64,000 nucleotides of DNA, taken from contig CAWEIS010000009.1 in the NCBI GenBank assembly GCA_963809205.1, positions 82,796 to 146,795 of the forward strand, read 5' to 3'. This DNA comes from DATLLN01 sp963809205 (GTDB taxonomy: Bacteria > Actinomycetota > Thermoleophilia > Gaiellales > JAICJC01). Shown here piece by piece: positions 24,513-33,660 of this stretch (position 1 is the stretch's first letter; each line of letters opens with the position of its first letter). The notes below the pieces were generated by a model. That model saw only the letters and a program-made list of their open reading frames with translations, ran no database searches and was not told the DNA's origin. The position numbers and the translations under genes are program-made.

Positions 24513-24941
24513 CGGCGGTGTAGATCAGGATCTGCTGGTAGCTCGATCCGGGCGTGTTGGCCTTGTCGGCGAACCGCAGCGCGAGGGCATGGTTGATCGG
24601 CACCGCCACGCCCGCGGTGCCGGGCCTGCGGTGCGGACGAACAGCCGCCAGTTTGCGTTCGACCAGACCGTCGCCGTGTTCTCGGTGCCGACCGGATCAC
24701 GCGCCGACAGCGGGTCGACTGGCCCGAAGTCGTACGGTGCTGTCGTCGCCAGCTGCAAGCGCACCGTCGTCCGGTTGGCAAACTGTACGGTCTGGGTTGC
24801 CGAGCTGGACGACGCCGGGCCGGCCGACTCGGCGAGCGAGCTGAATCCCAACAGAACAACAGTCAGCACCACGGCGCGCGCAGTGGTGTAGTCAGTGGAG
24901 ACATCACGCGCAGAGGAGGGGAATGCGCGGACAGCAGACAT
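24502..24941 (-). CDS. Secreted protein of unknown function, one frameshift
   Basis: The N-terminal part has a signal-like segment ARAVVLTVVLLGFSSLAESA followed by TQTVQFANRTTVRLQLATTA and TENTATVWSNANWRLFVRTA. The frame then shifts: adding one G near 24620-24624 continues as GPGTAGVAVPINHALALRF and ends SSYQQILIYTAVTP. That repaired end, a beta-rich domain closing on YTAVTP, resembles secreted DUF4402-like or spore-coat-U-like beta-sandwich proteins, but I cannot assign a family with confidence. Without repair the product would be 138 residues with an arginine-rich tail. The true start may be a GTG near 24886. It converges on the amidase gene. Confidence 0.55.
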
Positions 24942-24989
24942 CGGCGTCAGCGGCTGCCGGCCGCTCCCCCAATCGCGGGATTCGCCCCG

Positions 24990-26000
24990 CTACTCGTAGA
25001 CGACGACGTCGGGCGGCGGGAGCAAATTGAGCACCGAGTGGGGCCGCATCAGCCCGACGTCCTCGTGGTAGAACAGCTTGAAGCCGTTGAACCAGTGCCC
25101 GCCGTTGGTGGCGAACAGGTCGTACTTCGACACCTTGTTGTCCCGGGTGCCAAAGCCGTCGACGTTGACTGTGAGGGCGACGCCAGGTGGCTTCTTCAGC
25201 CACCGCTTGTGCTCGATCATCCCCGGCGTGAACTGGTGGACGATCAGCACCTTCTGCGGGAGGTCGTCGTCCTCCACGATCTTGGAGACGTACGACGACA
25301 CCTTGTTGACGATCGTCGAGGTGGTGTGGCCGATCTCCTGGCCCGGCACCTCGCCCGGCCCCATGCTCCACTCGGGGTCGATTGCCAGGCCGACGTCCGG
25401 CTGCTCCAGCCAGTGCCGGTATGCCTTGACCTCGGACATGAACGACGCCCGGCCGGGCTGGATGTCCAGGATCAGCAGTGCCTTGGCCTTGCGGGCGGCG
25501 GTCAGGTAGCGGTCGATCGTCGACGACGTCTGGCGCATCCGGTACTTGCCGTCGTCTCCCGGCGCCGCCGTCACCAGCGTCGCGATCAGCTCCATCGCCG
25601 GCATCACCGGACGTCCCGGCTCGGCGTACGGGCGTGACTGGACGAGCAGCTTCTGCGCGGCCCTGGTCGGCGTGCCGATGCCCAGCTCGCCCAGCCCCGG
25701 ATCCTGCGGCGCGCCGTACAGCGCAACCAGGCGGTAGTGGGGCAGCACCTGCGTGCCCCCGCGGGGCAGCTCCGGCGGCGGCTTCTGCGTCGACGAGAGC
25801 TGCTCGCCGGCGTCCGCCGCCTTCGGGCTGCCGCCGCCGTGGCCCAGCGTGAACCATCCCGCGCCGACCAGCACCACGATCCCGCCGACCACCAGCACGC
25901 CCAGCCGACGCTGGCGCCGGGTGCGCTCGCGGGCCCGCTCGCGGGCGACCAGACGCCGCTCCTCGGCCGATCGCGGCGGCCGGCGCTCGAGCTCGTTCAT
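24990..26000 (-). CDS. Conserved membrane-anchored protein of unknown function
   Basis: The 336-residue protein has a basic, arginine-rich cytoplasmic start (residues 1-30), one transmembrane helix (RLGVLVVGGIVVLVGAGWFT) and a large external domain. Within it ALLILDIQPGRASFMSEVKA, VGLAIDPEWSMGPGEVPGQE and KVLIVHQFTPGMIEHKRWLK are well structured, and the end is PHSVLNLLPPPDVVVYE. The alternating strand-helix pattern with DIQ and DPEW at strand ends suggests a TIM-barrel hydrolase-like fold; this is inference only. Similar unannotated proteins occur in other actinobacteria, as far as I recall. The start ATG overlaps the stop of the ABC-F gene by four bases. Confidence 0.7.
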   Translation of the reverse strand: MNELERRPPRSAEERRLVARERARERTRRQRRLGVLVVGGIVVLVGAGWFTLGHGGGSPKAADAGEQLSSTQKPPPELPRGGTQVLPHYRLVALYGAPQDPGLGELGIGTPTRAAQKLLVQSRPYAEPGRPVMPAMELIATLVTAAPGDDGKYRMRQTSSTIDRYLTAARKAKALLILDIQPGRASFMSEVKAYRHWLEQPDVGLAIDPEWSMGPGEVPGQEIGHTTSTIVNKVSSYVSKIVEDDDLPQKVLIVHQFTPGMIEHKRWLKKPPGVALTVNVDGFGTRDNKVSKYDLFATNGGHWFNGFKLFYHEDVGLMRPHSVLNLLPPPDVVVYE

Positions 26001-27616
26001 GCCACCGCCCGTTCCGCCCGGTGCCGCTCGTACCAGGTGCTGTACCCGCCCTCGTACGCGATCGCCCGGCCGCGCGCCACCTCGACCACCCGGTCGCAGG
26101 TGCGGTCGAGGAAGTAGCGGTCGTGGGAGACGGCGATGACGGTGCCGTCGAAGCGTTCGATCGCGCCCTCCAGCACCTCGACCGAGTCGATGTCCAGGTG
26201 GTTGGTCGGCTCGTCCAGCACCAGGCAGTTGGCGCCGGCGCGCATCAGCAGCAGGAGCTGGAGCCGCGTCCGCTCGCCGCCCGACATCCGGCCGATCGGC
26301 TGGCGCACCTGCTCGTACGAGAACAGGAAGCGGGTCAGCAGCTGCACCGCCTCGCCCTCCGTGCAGGGGCTCACCCTGCGGACGGCCTCCAGCGCGGTCG
26401 TGCTCGACGGCAGCGCGTCGTGATCCTGTGCCAGCAGTCCCATCTCGATCGAGGGGCCGATCCATCGCGTGCCCGAGGTGGGCTCGAGCTCGCCCGTCAG
26501 CAGCTTCACAAGGACGCTCTTACCCTGCCCGTTGCCGCCGATCACACCGATCCGCTCGCCGCGCATCACGGTCAGGTCGACGCCGGTCAGGATCCGCCGC
26601 CCGCCCAGGTCGATGTCGGCATCGTGCAGCTCGACCACGCGCTGGCCGCCACGGGCCGAGCTGCGCAGTCGCAGGGCCATCTTGCGCCGCTCCAGCACCG
26701 GCCGGTCGATCTTGTCCATCCGGTCGATCTGGCGCTGCTTGTTGCGCGCCTGCTTGATGTGCCGCTCGTTGACGACGATGCTGGCCCACAGCTTGAACCG
26801 GCGGATCGCCTCCTCGAGCCGGGCGATCTCCTTCTGCTGGGTCACGTACTGCTGCTGCTGGCGCTCCAGCTCGAGCTCCCGCTCCGCGGCGTATGTGGAG
26901 TAGTTGCCCGGCCAGATCCGGATCCGGCCGCCGTCCAGCTCGGCGATCTCGGTCACCGTCTCGTCCAGCAGGTAGCGATCGTGCGAGACCATGACGACGG
27001 CGCCGTCGAATCCACGGATCAGATCCTCGAGCCGGCTGCGCGCCTCGGCGTCCAGGTGCGTCTCCGGCTCGTCGAGCAGCAGCAGGTCGGGCTCAGCGGC
27101 CAGGCACGCCGCCAGCGCGATCAGCTTGCGCTGGCCGCCGCTGCGCACGTCGGACGGCCGGTCGATCGCCGCCTCGTCCAGGCCCAGCTGCAGCAGCAGC
27201 GACCGCCCCCGGCCCTCGAAGGCGTGGCCGCCGGCCTGCTCGAACTCCTCGAGCAGCACCGCCTGGCGCCGCAGCACCCGGTCCATCCGGTCGAGGTCGC
27301 CGGCCAGCGCTGGATCGGCGAGACGCCGCCCGGCCTCGTCCAGCTCCTGTTCGATCCGCTCCAGGTCGGGACGCGCCGCCAGCACGATCTGGTGCGGCGT
27401 GCGCTCGTCCGGCGCCACCTGCTGCGGCAGTACCGCCGTGACGGTGCCCCGGCGGCGCGCGATCGTGCCCCCGTCCGGCTGGTCCTCGTCGTGCAGCAGG
27501 CGCAGGAGGGTGGACTTGCCGCTGCCGTTTGCGCCGATCACGCCGATTCGGGCGTCCTCCGCGACCTCGAGGTCGAGGCCGTCCAGGACCGTACGGGCGC
27601 CGAAGGTTTTTGACAC
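25997..27616 (-). CDS. ABC-F family ATPase
   Basis: This 539-residue soluble protein has two ABC ATPase domains and no membrane part, the layout of ABC-F factors that act on the ribosome. Walker A copies are GVIGANGSGKSTLLRLL and GVIGGNGQGKSVLVKLL; signatures are VRSGGQRKLIALAACLA and RMSGGERTRLQLLLL; Walker B copies are PDLLLLDEPETHLD and ANCLVLDEPTNHLDIDSV. The linker (residues 225-300) is rich in charged helices. The nominal GTG start cuts the usual N-terminus; the in-frame upstream codons read IHLLGLSGVSKTF, with GGAGGGG five bases before the ATC at 27643. So the real start may be non-standard, or one base may be wrong. ABC-F members include antibiotic-resistance factors and Uup- or EttA-like factors. 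Confidence 0.88.
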   Translation of the reverse strand: MSKTFGARTVLDGLDLEVAEDARIGVIGANGSGKSTLLRLLHDEDQPDGGTIARRRGTVTAVLPQQVAPDERTPHQIVLAARPDLERIEQELDEAGRRLADPALAGDLDRMDRVLRRQAVLLEEFEQAGGHAFEGRGRSLLLQLGLDEAAIDRPSDVRSGGQRKLIALAACLAAEPDLLLLDEPETHLDAEARSRLEDLIRGFDGAVVMVSHDRYLLDETVTEIAELDGGRIRIWPGNYSTYAAERELELERQQQQYVTQQKEIARLEEAIRRFKLWASIVVNERHIKQARNKQRQIDRMDKIDRPVLERRKMALRLRSSARGGQRVVELHDADIDLGGRRILTGVDLTVMRGERIGVIGGNGQGKSVLVKLLTGELEPTSGTRWIGPSIEMGLLAQDHDALPSSTTALEAVRRVSPCTEGEAVQLLTRFLFSYEQVRQPIGRMSGGERTRLQLLLLMRAGANCLVLDEPTNHLDIDSVEVLEGAIERFDGTVIAVSHDRYFLDRTCDRVVEVARGRAIAYEGGYSTWYERHRAERAVA

Positions 27617-27816
27617 GCCTGACAGACCCAGCAGGTGGATGACAACCCCTCCGAGAATCGACTCGGGACGGCCCGACGCCGTCCGTGTGGGACATACTGT
27701 AAGGGAATCCGAGCCGCGTCCGGTGCTGTGCGGCTTCGCCTCGCCGGGCGCGCCGCGGCGCCCAGCGACGCGTCGTCAGTGGGATCCGAGTCGTCGGAGT
27801 ATCGGCCGCGCCTGAT

Positions 27817-28524
27817 CTAATGCACGGCCGAGCGTACTTCGGAGGCGGCCGTCTCGATGAGCTCGGCGACGGCCGCTGGTTGCGAGACGTAGACCGAATG
27901 GCTGCCCGACACCTCGACAACAGTCGAGCCGGCCCTCTCAGACATCTGGCGCTGCGCCGGCGGGGGGATCATCCGATCCTCGGTCGCGACCAGGTACCAG
28001 CTTGGCTTGCTCCGCCACGCGGGCTCGGTGATCGTCCCGCCCAGGGCATCAACACCCCATGGGACTTGCGAGTCGGCCATAAATGCAGCCTGCTCCTCGC
28101 TCACGTCTCCCGCGAAGGACGCGTGGAACTTCTCTCGGTCGAGGAACAAGAATCCGTCGCGCGGTGGGAGAATCGGTGGCACCGGAGCGCCGGGCGGCGG
28201 ATCCGCGATCAGGGTGTTGACCGACTCGCCCTTGTCGGGCGCGAACGCCGTGATGTAGACGAGCGCCATCACGTTGGGATTCGTCCCCGCCTCGGTGATC
28301 ACCGCCCCGCCATACGAATGACCGACGAGGATGACCGGTTCGCTCTGCGCATTGATGACCATGTTGGTGGCATCGACGTCACCCTCGAGCGACATCGTCG
28401 GGTTCTGCACCACGGCGACGTTGTAGCCGTCGTTCTTCAGGTGGTCGTAGACACCCTGCCAGCCGGAACCGTCCACGAAACCGCCGTGAACGAGAACCAC
28501 GGTTCCCGATGAGCCAGCTTCCAT
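27817..28524 (-). CDS. Alpha/beta hydrolase
   Basis: The 235-residue product begins with TVVLVHGGFVDGSGWQGVYD (oxyanion-hole HGG) and has the nucleophile elbow VILVGHSYGGAVITEAG with Ser near residue 70. The acid is probably the Asp in LVATEDRMIPP and the base the His in VSGSHSVYVSQP. This pattern matches small secondary-metabolite or ester hydrolases annotated only as alpha/beta hydrolases; the substrate is unknown. The ATG has a strong AAGGAGGGG ribosome site. It is divergent from the DUF1003 gene across 189 bases. Confidence 0.85.
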   Translation of the reverse strand: MEAGSSGTVVLVHGGFVDGSGWQGVYDHLKNDGYNVAVVQNPTMSLEGDVDATNMVINAQSEPVILVGHSYGGAVITEAGTNPNVMALVYITAFAPDKGESVNTLIADPPPGAPVPPILPPRDGFLFLDREKFHASFAGDVSEEQAAFMADSQVPWGVDALGGTITEPAWRSKPSWYLVATEDRMIPPPAQRQMSERAGSTVVEVSGSHSVYVSQPAAVAELIETAASEVRSAVH

Positions 28525-28713
28525 GAGGACCCCTCCTTACAGTGGCCGAACGCAGCACTCTAATCCCCCTCGGGGCTGCTTTCAAACCGGGTCGCTCAGA
28601 TGGCTCTGGAACACGCCGCGACCGTGTCCAGGATAATCGCGCGACTCTCATCCGCGTGCGCGTTGCGGGTGACACGCGGATGGCCACCACTGCTTCGTGG
28701 AAGGGGCGAGAGC

Positions 28714-29151
28714 ATGACCCAGCCGACCCCGGCCGAGCCTCGATTCCATCTCCCGTTGGAGCCGAATCCGGCGCTCGTCGAGCACGCACGACAGCGCGCC
28801 GACAGCGTGCAGAACAGGATTTCCGACCACATCACCCTGTTCGCGGGATCGATGACGTTCGTCTATGTCCACATCGTCTGGTTCGGCTGCTGGATCGGGC
28901 TGGGTGTGGAGGACTATCCCTACGGGCTGTTGACGATGATCGTTTCGCTGGAGGCCATCTTCCTGTCGACGTTCGTGATGATCAGTCAGAACCGCGCCGA
29001 CGCTAAGCGTCAAGTGGTCGCCGACCAGCAATGGCAGACGGTCAAGCACGAAGACCGGCAGAACCGCGAGTTGCTCGATCTCTCCAACCAGATTCTGCGT
29101 CTGACGAAGGAACTCCACGCCGCGGCCGGCCCGCCCGCGGACAGGGCGTGA
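28714..29151 (+). CDS. DUF1003 membrane protein
   Basis: The 145-residue protein matches the DUF1003 pattern: RADSVQNRISDHITLFAGSM, then a helix with VYVHIVWFGCWIGLG, then PYGLLTMIVSLEAIFLSTFV followed by MISQNRADAKRQVVADQQWQ. It has two transmembrane helices and a cytoplasmic helical tail. The function of the family is unknown. ATG 28714 with AAGGGGCGAG upstream is preferred over earlier in-frame starts, which give arginine-rich sequence without similarity. Confidence 0.88.
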   Translation: MTQPTPAEPRFHLPLEPNPALVEHARQRADSVQNRISDHITLFAGSMTFVYVHIVWFGCWIGLGVEDYPYGLLTMIVSLEAIFLSTFVMISQNRADAKRQVVADQQWQTVKHEDRQNRELLDLSNQILRLTKELHAAAGPPADRA

Positions 29152-29324
29152 TGGTGCAGGAGAATCGCATCGCACCCCGGTTGTGGTGACGAAGTGGACA
29201 GCTGCTGGTTACGACCCGAGGACCGGACACGCATCGCCCCGTCGGGAGGTTGCCGGAGGAATCGGGTCGGAGTACGATCTGCTGTTCCAGGCGAAACGAC
29301 AGTCCAACGACCAGGGAGGTCGCG

Positions 29325-29771
29325 ATGACAACGTCGGAGAAGCTGATGGACGCTTCGCAACGGCTGGCGAAGCTTTCCGAACGCGCCAAGCTGGCGGAGG
29401 TTCACGCGGCCGAGGCCCGCACGCAGGCCAAGGCCGACGTCGAGAAGTCCGCCGATCAGGCGAGAGCCGCGGCGGAGGCGCACGCCAAGGAGTTGCGGAC
29501 GACCGCAGCGGCCGCCGGGGCGGAGATCTCGGACTCCTGGGATGGCATCCAAAAGTCGTGGGTCAGCCATGTTGCTGAGATGCGCCGCAACATCGACGCG
29601 AAGAAGAGCGAGATCGACGCCAAGCGAGCGGAGTCCCATGCCGGTGAGGCCGAGGCGGACGCGATCATGGCGATCGACTACGCATATGCGACCGTCGAGG
29701 AAGCCGAGTACGCGGTGCTGGACGCGATGTCGGCACGGATGCAGGCCGACGACCTAGCCTTGACAAGCTAG
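29325..29771 (+). CDS. Alanine-rich coiled-coil hypothetical protein
   Basis: I do not recognise this family. The 148-residue protein is almost entirely helical: TTSEKLMDASQRLAKLSERA, ARTQAKADVEKSADQARAAA, then KSWVSHVAEMRRNIDAKKSE and a last helix rich in acidic residues and alanines. It lacks membrane segments and resembles apolipoprotein- or phasin-like helical proteins in composition. A strong GGGAGGT lies seven bases before the ATG. It is separated from the DUF1003 gene by 173 bases in which I see no other feature. Confidence 0.75.
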   Translation: MTTSEKLMDASQRLAKLSERAKLAEVHAAEARTQAKADVEKSADQARAAAEAHAKELRTTAAAAGAEISDSWDGIQKSWVSHVAEMRRNIDAKKSEIDAKRAESHAGEAEADAIMAIDYAYATVEEAEYAVLDAMSARMQADDLALTS

Positions 29772-29888
29772 GACGTCGGTCCCGAGTGAGTGTGGCCCGT
29801 CCACTCAGTGCGCAATAGTGGGCGGGCCATGCGTGTGCGAATCGGTGGAATGCCGCTCCAGGAACTGCATTCCGCCGGGCGTGTGATC

Positions 29889-29894
29889 TACTGT
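29889..29894 (+). promoter_or_regulatory. Putative leaderless -10 element for the flavin reductase gene
   Basis: TACTGT ends seven bases before the ATG at 29902, with no ribosome-binding sequence between them. The preceding 120 bases are non-coding and somewhat A+T-richer. Confidence 0.45.
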
Positions 29895-29901
29895 AAGCAC
29901 G

Positions 29902-30435
29902 ATGAGCGTTCCCAGTGAATGGCGGCTCGATTTCCGAGACGTCGTCGGCTCGTTCGCGACCGGCGTGACCGTGGTCACGACGCAGGCGCACGGCCGGCCG
30001 CAGGGGATGACGCTCAACTCGTTCACATCCGTCTCGCTCGATCCGCTGCTGGTGCTCGTCTCGCTCGCTCACAACACCCGGACGCTGGACGCGATCCGAA
30101 TCAACCGCCGCTACGCGGTCAACGTCCTGCACCGCCGCCAGCGCGACGTGGCGCTGGCCTTCGCGAAGCCCGGATCGGAGTTCCCCGAGGGCCACACGGT
30201 GATCGATCCGCACGGCTATGTGGTGGTGGTGCACTCGCTGGCCATCCTCCGCTGCGAGGTGCACGACATCGTCACCCAGGGCGACCACGAGCTGGTGGTC
30301 GGCGAGGTCGTCGACTTCGAGGGATCGGGCGGCGAGCCGCTGATCTTCCATCGCGGCGCCTTCGGCGGGCTCGACGAGGACGCCTTGGTGCCACGCGGCC
30401 GCGTGATCGGCATCCACACCGCGTCCGGCTGGTAG
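29902..30435 (+). CDS. Flavin reductase family protein
   Basis: The 177-residue product has the FMN-binding split-barrel pattern of flavin reductases and two-component monooxygenase reductases: FRDVVGSFATGVTVVTTQAH, GMTLNSFTSVSLDPLLVLVS, and RYAVNVLHRRQRDVALAFAK, then PLIFHRGAFGGLD near the end. Such enzymes supply reduced flavin to an oxygenase or reduce other acceptors. No obvious monooxygenase partner is adjacent. It overlaps the hydroxyacid dehydrogenase gene by one base, so the two are likely one operon. Confidence 0.87.
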   Translation: MSVPSEWRLDFRDVVGSFATGVTVVTTQAHGRPQGMTLNSFTSVSLDPLLVLVSLAHNTRTLDAIRINRRYAVNVLHRRQRDVALAFAKPGSEFPEGHTVIDPHGYVVVVHSLAILRCEVHDIVTQGDHELVVGEVVDFEGSGGEPLIFHRGAFGGLDEDALVPRGRVIGIHTASGW

Positions 30436-31337
30436 TGACCCAGCCGCTGATCGTCTGCAAGTTCCGGCCGCAGCCGGAGGAGGCCTTCCGCCCAGTCGCG
30501 GAGTCCTTTCGCGTGCGCGTCATCGACGGCCCCGTCCGGCCCTGGGTGCTGCACGGCGGCGACCCCGACGCGATCTGGTCGGTGGGCGAGGTGATCGACC
30601 GGCAGCTGCTGGACGCTGCCCCGCGGCTGCGGGTCGTCGTCAACCACGGCGTGGGCTACGACACGATCGACGCGGAGGAGCTGGAGCGCCGCGGGATCGC
30701 GCTGGTGCGCCCGCTGGGCGCCAACGCGAGCTGCGTGGCCGACCACGCCTTCGCGCTGCTGCTGGCCGTTCGCCACCGCCTGGTCGAGGCCGACCGGGCC
30801 GCCCGCGACGGCCGCTATGCCGAGTACCACTGGGAGCTGCCGCTGGGCGAGGATCTGGAGGGTACGACGCTCGGCATCGTCGGCATGGGGGCGATCGGCA
30901 GGGCGATGGTGCGCCGAGCCGAGGGCTTCGGGATGCGGGTGCTCGTCCACTCCCGGCGGGAGGGGATCCCGCTGGACGACCTGCTCCGCCAGAGCGACGC
31001 GGTCTCGCTGCACTGCCCGCTGACGGAGGCGACGCGAGGGTTGATCGGGCGCCGCGAGCTCGCGCTGATGCGGCCCACCGCGGTGTTGATCAACACCGCC
31101 CGGGGAGCGATCTGCGACGAGGCCGCGCTAGTCGACGCGCTGGCCGACGGCACCATTCTGGGCGCTGGGCTGGACGTGCTGGCGGACGAGCCGCACGTCC
31201 CGCAGGCGCTGATCGACCATCCACGGGTCGTGCTCTCGCCGCACGTCGCCGACGGCACCGTGCAGACGCAGGCCGCGATGAGCGTGGCCTGCGCGGAGGG
31301 GCTGCTCAGCGAGTGGTCTCTGCGAGCCGTCCGGTGA
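30435..31337 (+). CDS. D-2-hydroxyacid dehydrogenase family protein (CtBP-like)
   Basis: This NAD-dependent dehydrogenase of 300 residues has the N-terminal catalytic part (VVVNHGVGYDTIDAEELERR), the Rossmann loop TTLGIVGMGAIGRAMVRRAE near residue 143, and catalytic residues in LINTARGAICDEAALVDALA (Arg), a Glu in VLADEPHVP and a His in VVLSPHVADGT. The substrate may be a 2-oxoacid of unknown type. GTG 30435 shares a base with the preceding stop. The last 32 bases overlap the convergent sigma factor gene. Confidence 0.88.
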   Translation: MTQPLIVCKFRPQPEEAFRPVAESFRVRVIDGPVRPWVLHGGDPDAIWSVGEVIDRQLLDAAPRLRVVVNHGVGYDTIDAEELERRGIALVRPLGANASCVADHAFALLLAVRHRLVEADRAARDGRYAEYHWELPLGEDLEGTTLGIVGMGAIGRAMVRRAEGFGMRVLVHSRREGIPLDDLLRQSDAVSLHCPLTEATRGLIGRRELALMRPTAVLINTARGAICDEAALVDALADGTILGAGLDVLADEPHVPQALIDHPRVVLSPHVADGTVQTQAAMSVACAEGLLSEWSLRAVR

Positions 31338-32559
31338 GGAAGGCACGCTCGGCGTCGTTGGTGGCCAGCCCGACGGCGACCCGGTAGGCGTCCGCCGCCT
31401 CGCCGGCGCGGCCGCTGCGGCGCAGCAGGTCGGCGCGGGCCGCGTGCAGCAGGTGGCTGGAAGCCAGCTCGGGGCTATCCTCGAGCCGGTCGAGCATCGC
31501 CAGGCCCGCCTCCGGCCCGTCGGCCATGGCGACGGCGACCGCGCGGTTCAGCTCGACCACCGGCGAGGGCGAGACGGCATGCAGCTCGCGGTAGAGCGCG
31601 GCCAGCTGGCGCCAGTCGGTGTCCTCCCAGGCCGCCGCCTCGGCGTGCACGGCGGCGATCGCCGCCTCGATCGCGTACGGCCCGGGCGGTCGGCACAGGC
31701 GCAGCGCCCGCTCGGTCAGCGCGATGCCCTCACCGATGGCGATGGCGTCCCACAGCCCGCGGTCCTGCTGCTCGAGCAGCACCAGGCTGCCGTCAGCGGC
31801 CGTCCGGGCCCGCCGCCGGGCGTGCTGCAGCAGCATCAGCCCGAGCAGCCCGGCGGCCTCGCTCTCGTCGGGCATCAGCTCGACCAGCACCCTGCCCAGG
31901 CGCACCGCCTCGCCGGCGACGTCGTCGCGCAGCAGATCCGGCCCGGAGGTGGCCGCGTAGCCCTCGTTGAAAACGAGGTAGACCACGGCCAGCACGGCGG
32001 CCAGCCGCGAGGGCAGCTCGTCGCCCGCGGGCACCCGCAGCGGGACGGCGGCCACGCGCAGCTTGCGCTTGGCGCGGACGAGCCGCTGGGCGACCGCGTC
32101 CTCGCTGGAGAGCAGCGCCCGGGCGATCTCGCGCACCTCCAGGCCGCCGACCAGGCGCAGCGTCAGCGCGACCTGGGCCTCGCGGTTGAGCGCCGGATGG
32201 CAGCAGGTGAAGATCAGCCGCAGCCGCTCGTCGGGGATCTCGTCGGTGCTGTCGAATACGGGGTCGGTCATCAGCCGCTCGGTTGCGCGTCGTGTGAGCT
32301 CGGCGCGCCGCTCGTCGAGCGCCCGCTCGCGGCGCAGGCGGTCGATCGCCCGGTTGCGGGCGACCGTGACGATCCAGCCTGCCGGGTTGTCCGGGACGCC
32401 GGTCTCCGGCCACCTGCGCAGGGCCTGGGCGTAGGCGTCCTGCACCGCGTCCTCGGCGTCTGAGACGTCGCCGAGGACGCGGGCGAGGATCGCCACCGCG
32501 CGGCCGAACTCCGACCGGAAGACGGCCGCGATCGCGTCGGCGGCCGGCCCGCCGGTCAC
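31306..32559 (-). CDS. ECF sigma factor, ECF42 type
   Basis: The 417-residue protein has sigma region 2 (FGRAVAILARVLGDVSDAED, AVQDAYAQALRRW), region 4 (REAQVALTLRLVGGLEVREI, ARALLSSEDAVAQRLVRAKR) and a C-terminal helical extension of about 220 residues with TPR-like repeats. That layout and the coupled DGPF gene upstream (four-base ATGA overlap) identify the ECF42 group. ECF42 factors have no classical anti-sigma factor; the extension is thought to control them. It overlaps the 3' end of the hydroxyacid dehydrogenase gene by 32 bases on the opposite strand. Confidence 0.9.
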   Translation of the reverse strand: MTGGPAADAIAAVFRSEFGRAVAILARVLGDVSDAEDAVQDAYAQALRRWPETGVPDNPAGWIVTVARNRAIDRLRRERALDERRAELTRRATERLMTDPVFDSTDEIPDERLRLIFTCCHPALNREAQVALTLRLVGGLEVREIARALLSSEDAVAQRLVRAKRKLRVAAVPLRVPAGDELPSRLAAVLAVVYLVFNEGYAATSGPDLLRDDVAGEAVRLGRVLVELMPDESEAAGLLGLMLLQHARRRARTAADGSLVLLEQQDRGLWDAIAIGEGIALTERALRLCRPPGPYAIEAAIAAVHAEAAAWEDTDWRQLAALYRELHAVSPSPVVELNRAVAVAMADGPEAGLAMLDRLEDSPELASSHLLHAARADLLRRSGRAGEAADAYRVAVGLATNDAERAFLTGRLAETTR

Positions 32560-32915
32560 TGCCGGGCGGGCACCTGTACGACCGGGCGCACCTCGACCGA
32601 CCCGTAGCGGGCGCCGGGGACCCGCGCCGCGTGGTCGAGCGCCTCGTCGAGCGTGTCGACCTCGATCACGTAGTACCCGCCGAGCACCTCCCGGGTCTCC
32701 GCGAACGGACCGTCCGTGGTCAGCCGCTCACCGTCGCGGACGCGGACGGTGGTCGCGGTGTCGACGCTCTCCAGCGGCGCGCCGGCCCGCAGGATGCCGG
32801 CGTTTTCGAGCGAGTCGGTGTAGTCGTAGTACTCGCCCATCGTCGAGTTCCGTTCCTCCTCCGACATGCCCTCCCAGGTGCCCGGAGCGGTGTAAATCAT
32901 CAGCATGTACCGCAT
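32556..32915 (-). CDS. YCII/DGPF domain protein
   Basis: The 119-residue product begins MRYMLMIYTAPGTWEGMSEE and carries the family-naming DGPF motif in RLTTDGPFAETREVLGGYYV, with the YCII-type ferredoxin-like fold, and ends GSVEVRPVVQVPARQ. DGPF proteins are the usual genomic partners and probable targets of ECF42 sigma factors; their biochemical role is unknown. ATG 32915 has GAAGGGAGCAGG upstream. A longer start is possible but would add arginine-rich sequence without similarity. Confidence 0.88.
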   Translation of the reverse strand: MRYMLMIYTAPGTWEGMSEEERNSTMGEYYDYTDSLENAGILRAGAPLESVDTATTVRVRDGERLTTDGPFAETREVLGGYYVIEVDTLDEALDHAARVPGARYGSVEVRPVVQVPARQ

Positions 32916-33016
32916 CGTCCTGCTCCCTTCGTCGCGGCGACCGATGTGCGATCGCCTGGTCGATCCTATGACGAACGGCGCGGCGGCGAATCGACACTCT
33001 GTGCCATCCTGCGGGC

Positions 33017-33646
33017 ATGGACTCCGAGCTCGAGCGCCGGATCGCCCAGCGCGCCGCACAGCTGGCGGGGGCCTATGAGGCGGGCGACGCGGCGGCGGTG
33101 GAGCCGATGTGCGACCCGGCCTTCTGGGAGCGGGCGGGCGAGGAGGAGCTCCCCGAGCTCCTCGCCGACGTGGCGACGGCGCGGGTGCTCGGCGTACTCG
33201 GCCGGCGCAGCCTGATCCGGCTGCTGCCGACGTCGGTCGTCGAGGACCAGTGGATCGACCGTGATGGAGAGCTGCTGCTGGAGGACCAGCGCGAGTTCAC
33301 GCTGCTCGACCGGTCCGGCCTCGACGGCGACCCCGAGCGGCGGGAGCGGATGCGGACGAAGCGCCGGTCGGAGGACGCCGCGATCCGCTACGTGTGGGCG
33401 CTCCAGGAGCGGGACGAGGTCGCGGCCGGCGCGTTCTTCGAGCCAGCGTTCGCGCGCGCGGGCGACATCGACCTGCTCGAGCGGTTGCCGTTCCTGACCG
33501 TCGCTGAGCTGATCGGCAGCGTCGGCCCGCGGACGCTCGTCCGGGTCGAGCTGGAGGGCGGCGAGCAGACCATCGAGTACCTGTGGCGCGACCACGACGG
33601 CGTCCTGGCGATCGTCGGCGCCCGGGTCTTCCGCCCGGTCGAGTAG
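33017..33646 (+). CDS. Hypothetical protein
   Basis: I do not recognise this 209-residue protein. It opens MDSELERRIAQRAAQLAGAY and contains two similar halves: AGDAAAVEPMCDPAFWERAG with ADVATARVLGVLGRRSLIRL in the first, and ERDEVAAGAFFEPAFARAGD with VGPRTLVRVELEGGEQTIEY in the second. The repeated pattern suggests an internal duplication of a small alpha-beta unit like SnoaL/NTF2 folds, but that is a guess. No signal peptide or membrane helix is present. It is divergent from the DGPF gene across 101 bases and ends 14 bases before the decarboxylase gene. Confidence 0.75.
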   Translation: MDSELERRIAQRAAQLAGAYEAGDAAAVEPMCDPAFWERAGEEELPELLADVATARVLGVLGRRSLIRLLPTSVVEDQWIDRDGELLLEDQREFTLLDRSGLDGDPERRERMRTKRRSEDAAIRYVWALQERDEVAAGAFFEPAFARAGDIDLLERLPFLTVAELIGSVGPRTLVRVELEGGEQTIEYLWRDHDGVLAIVGARVFRPVE

Positions 33647-33660
33647 CATCTCCGAACGGG

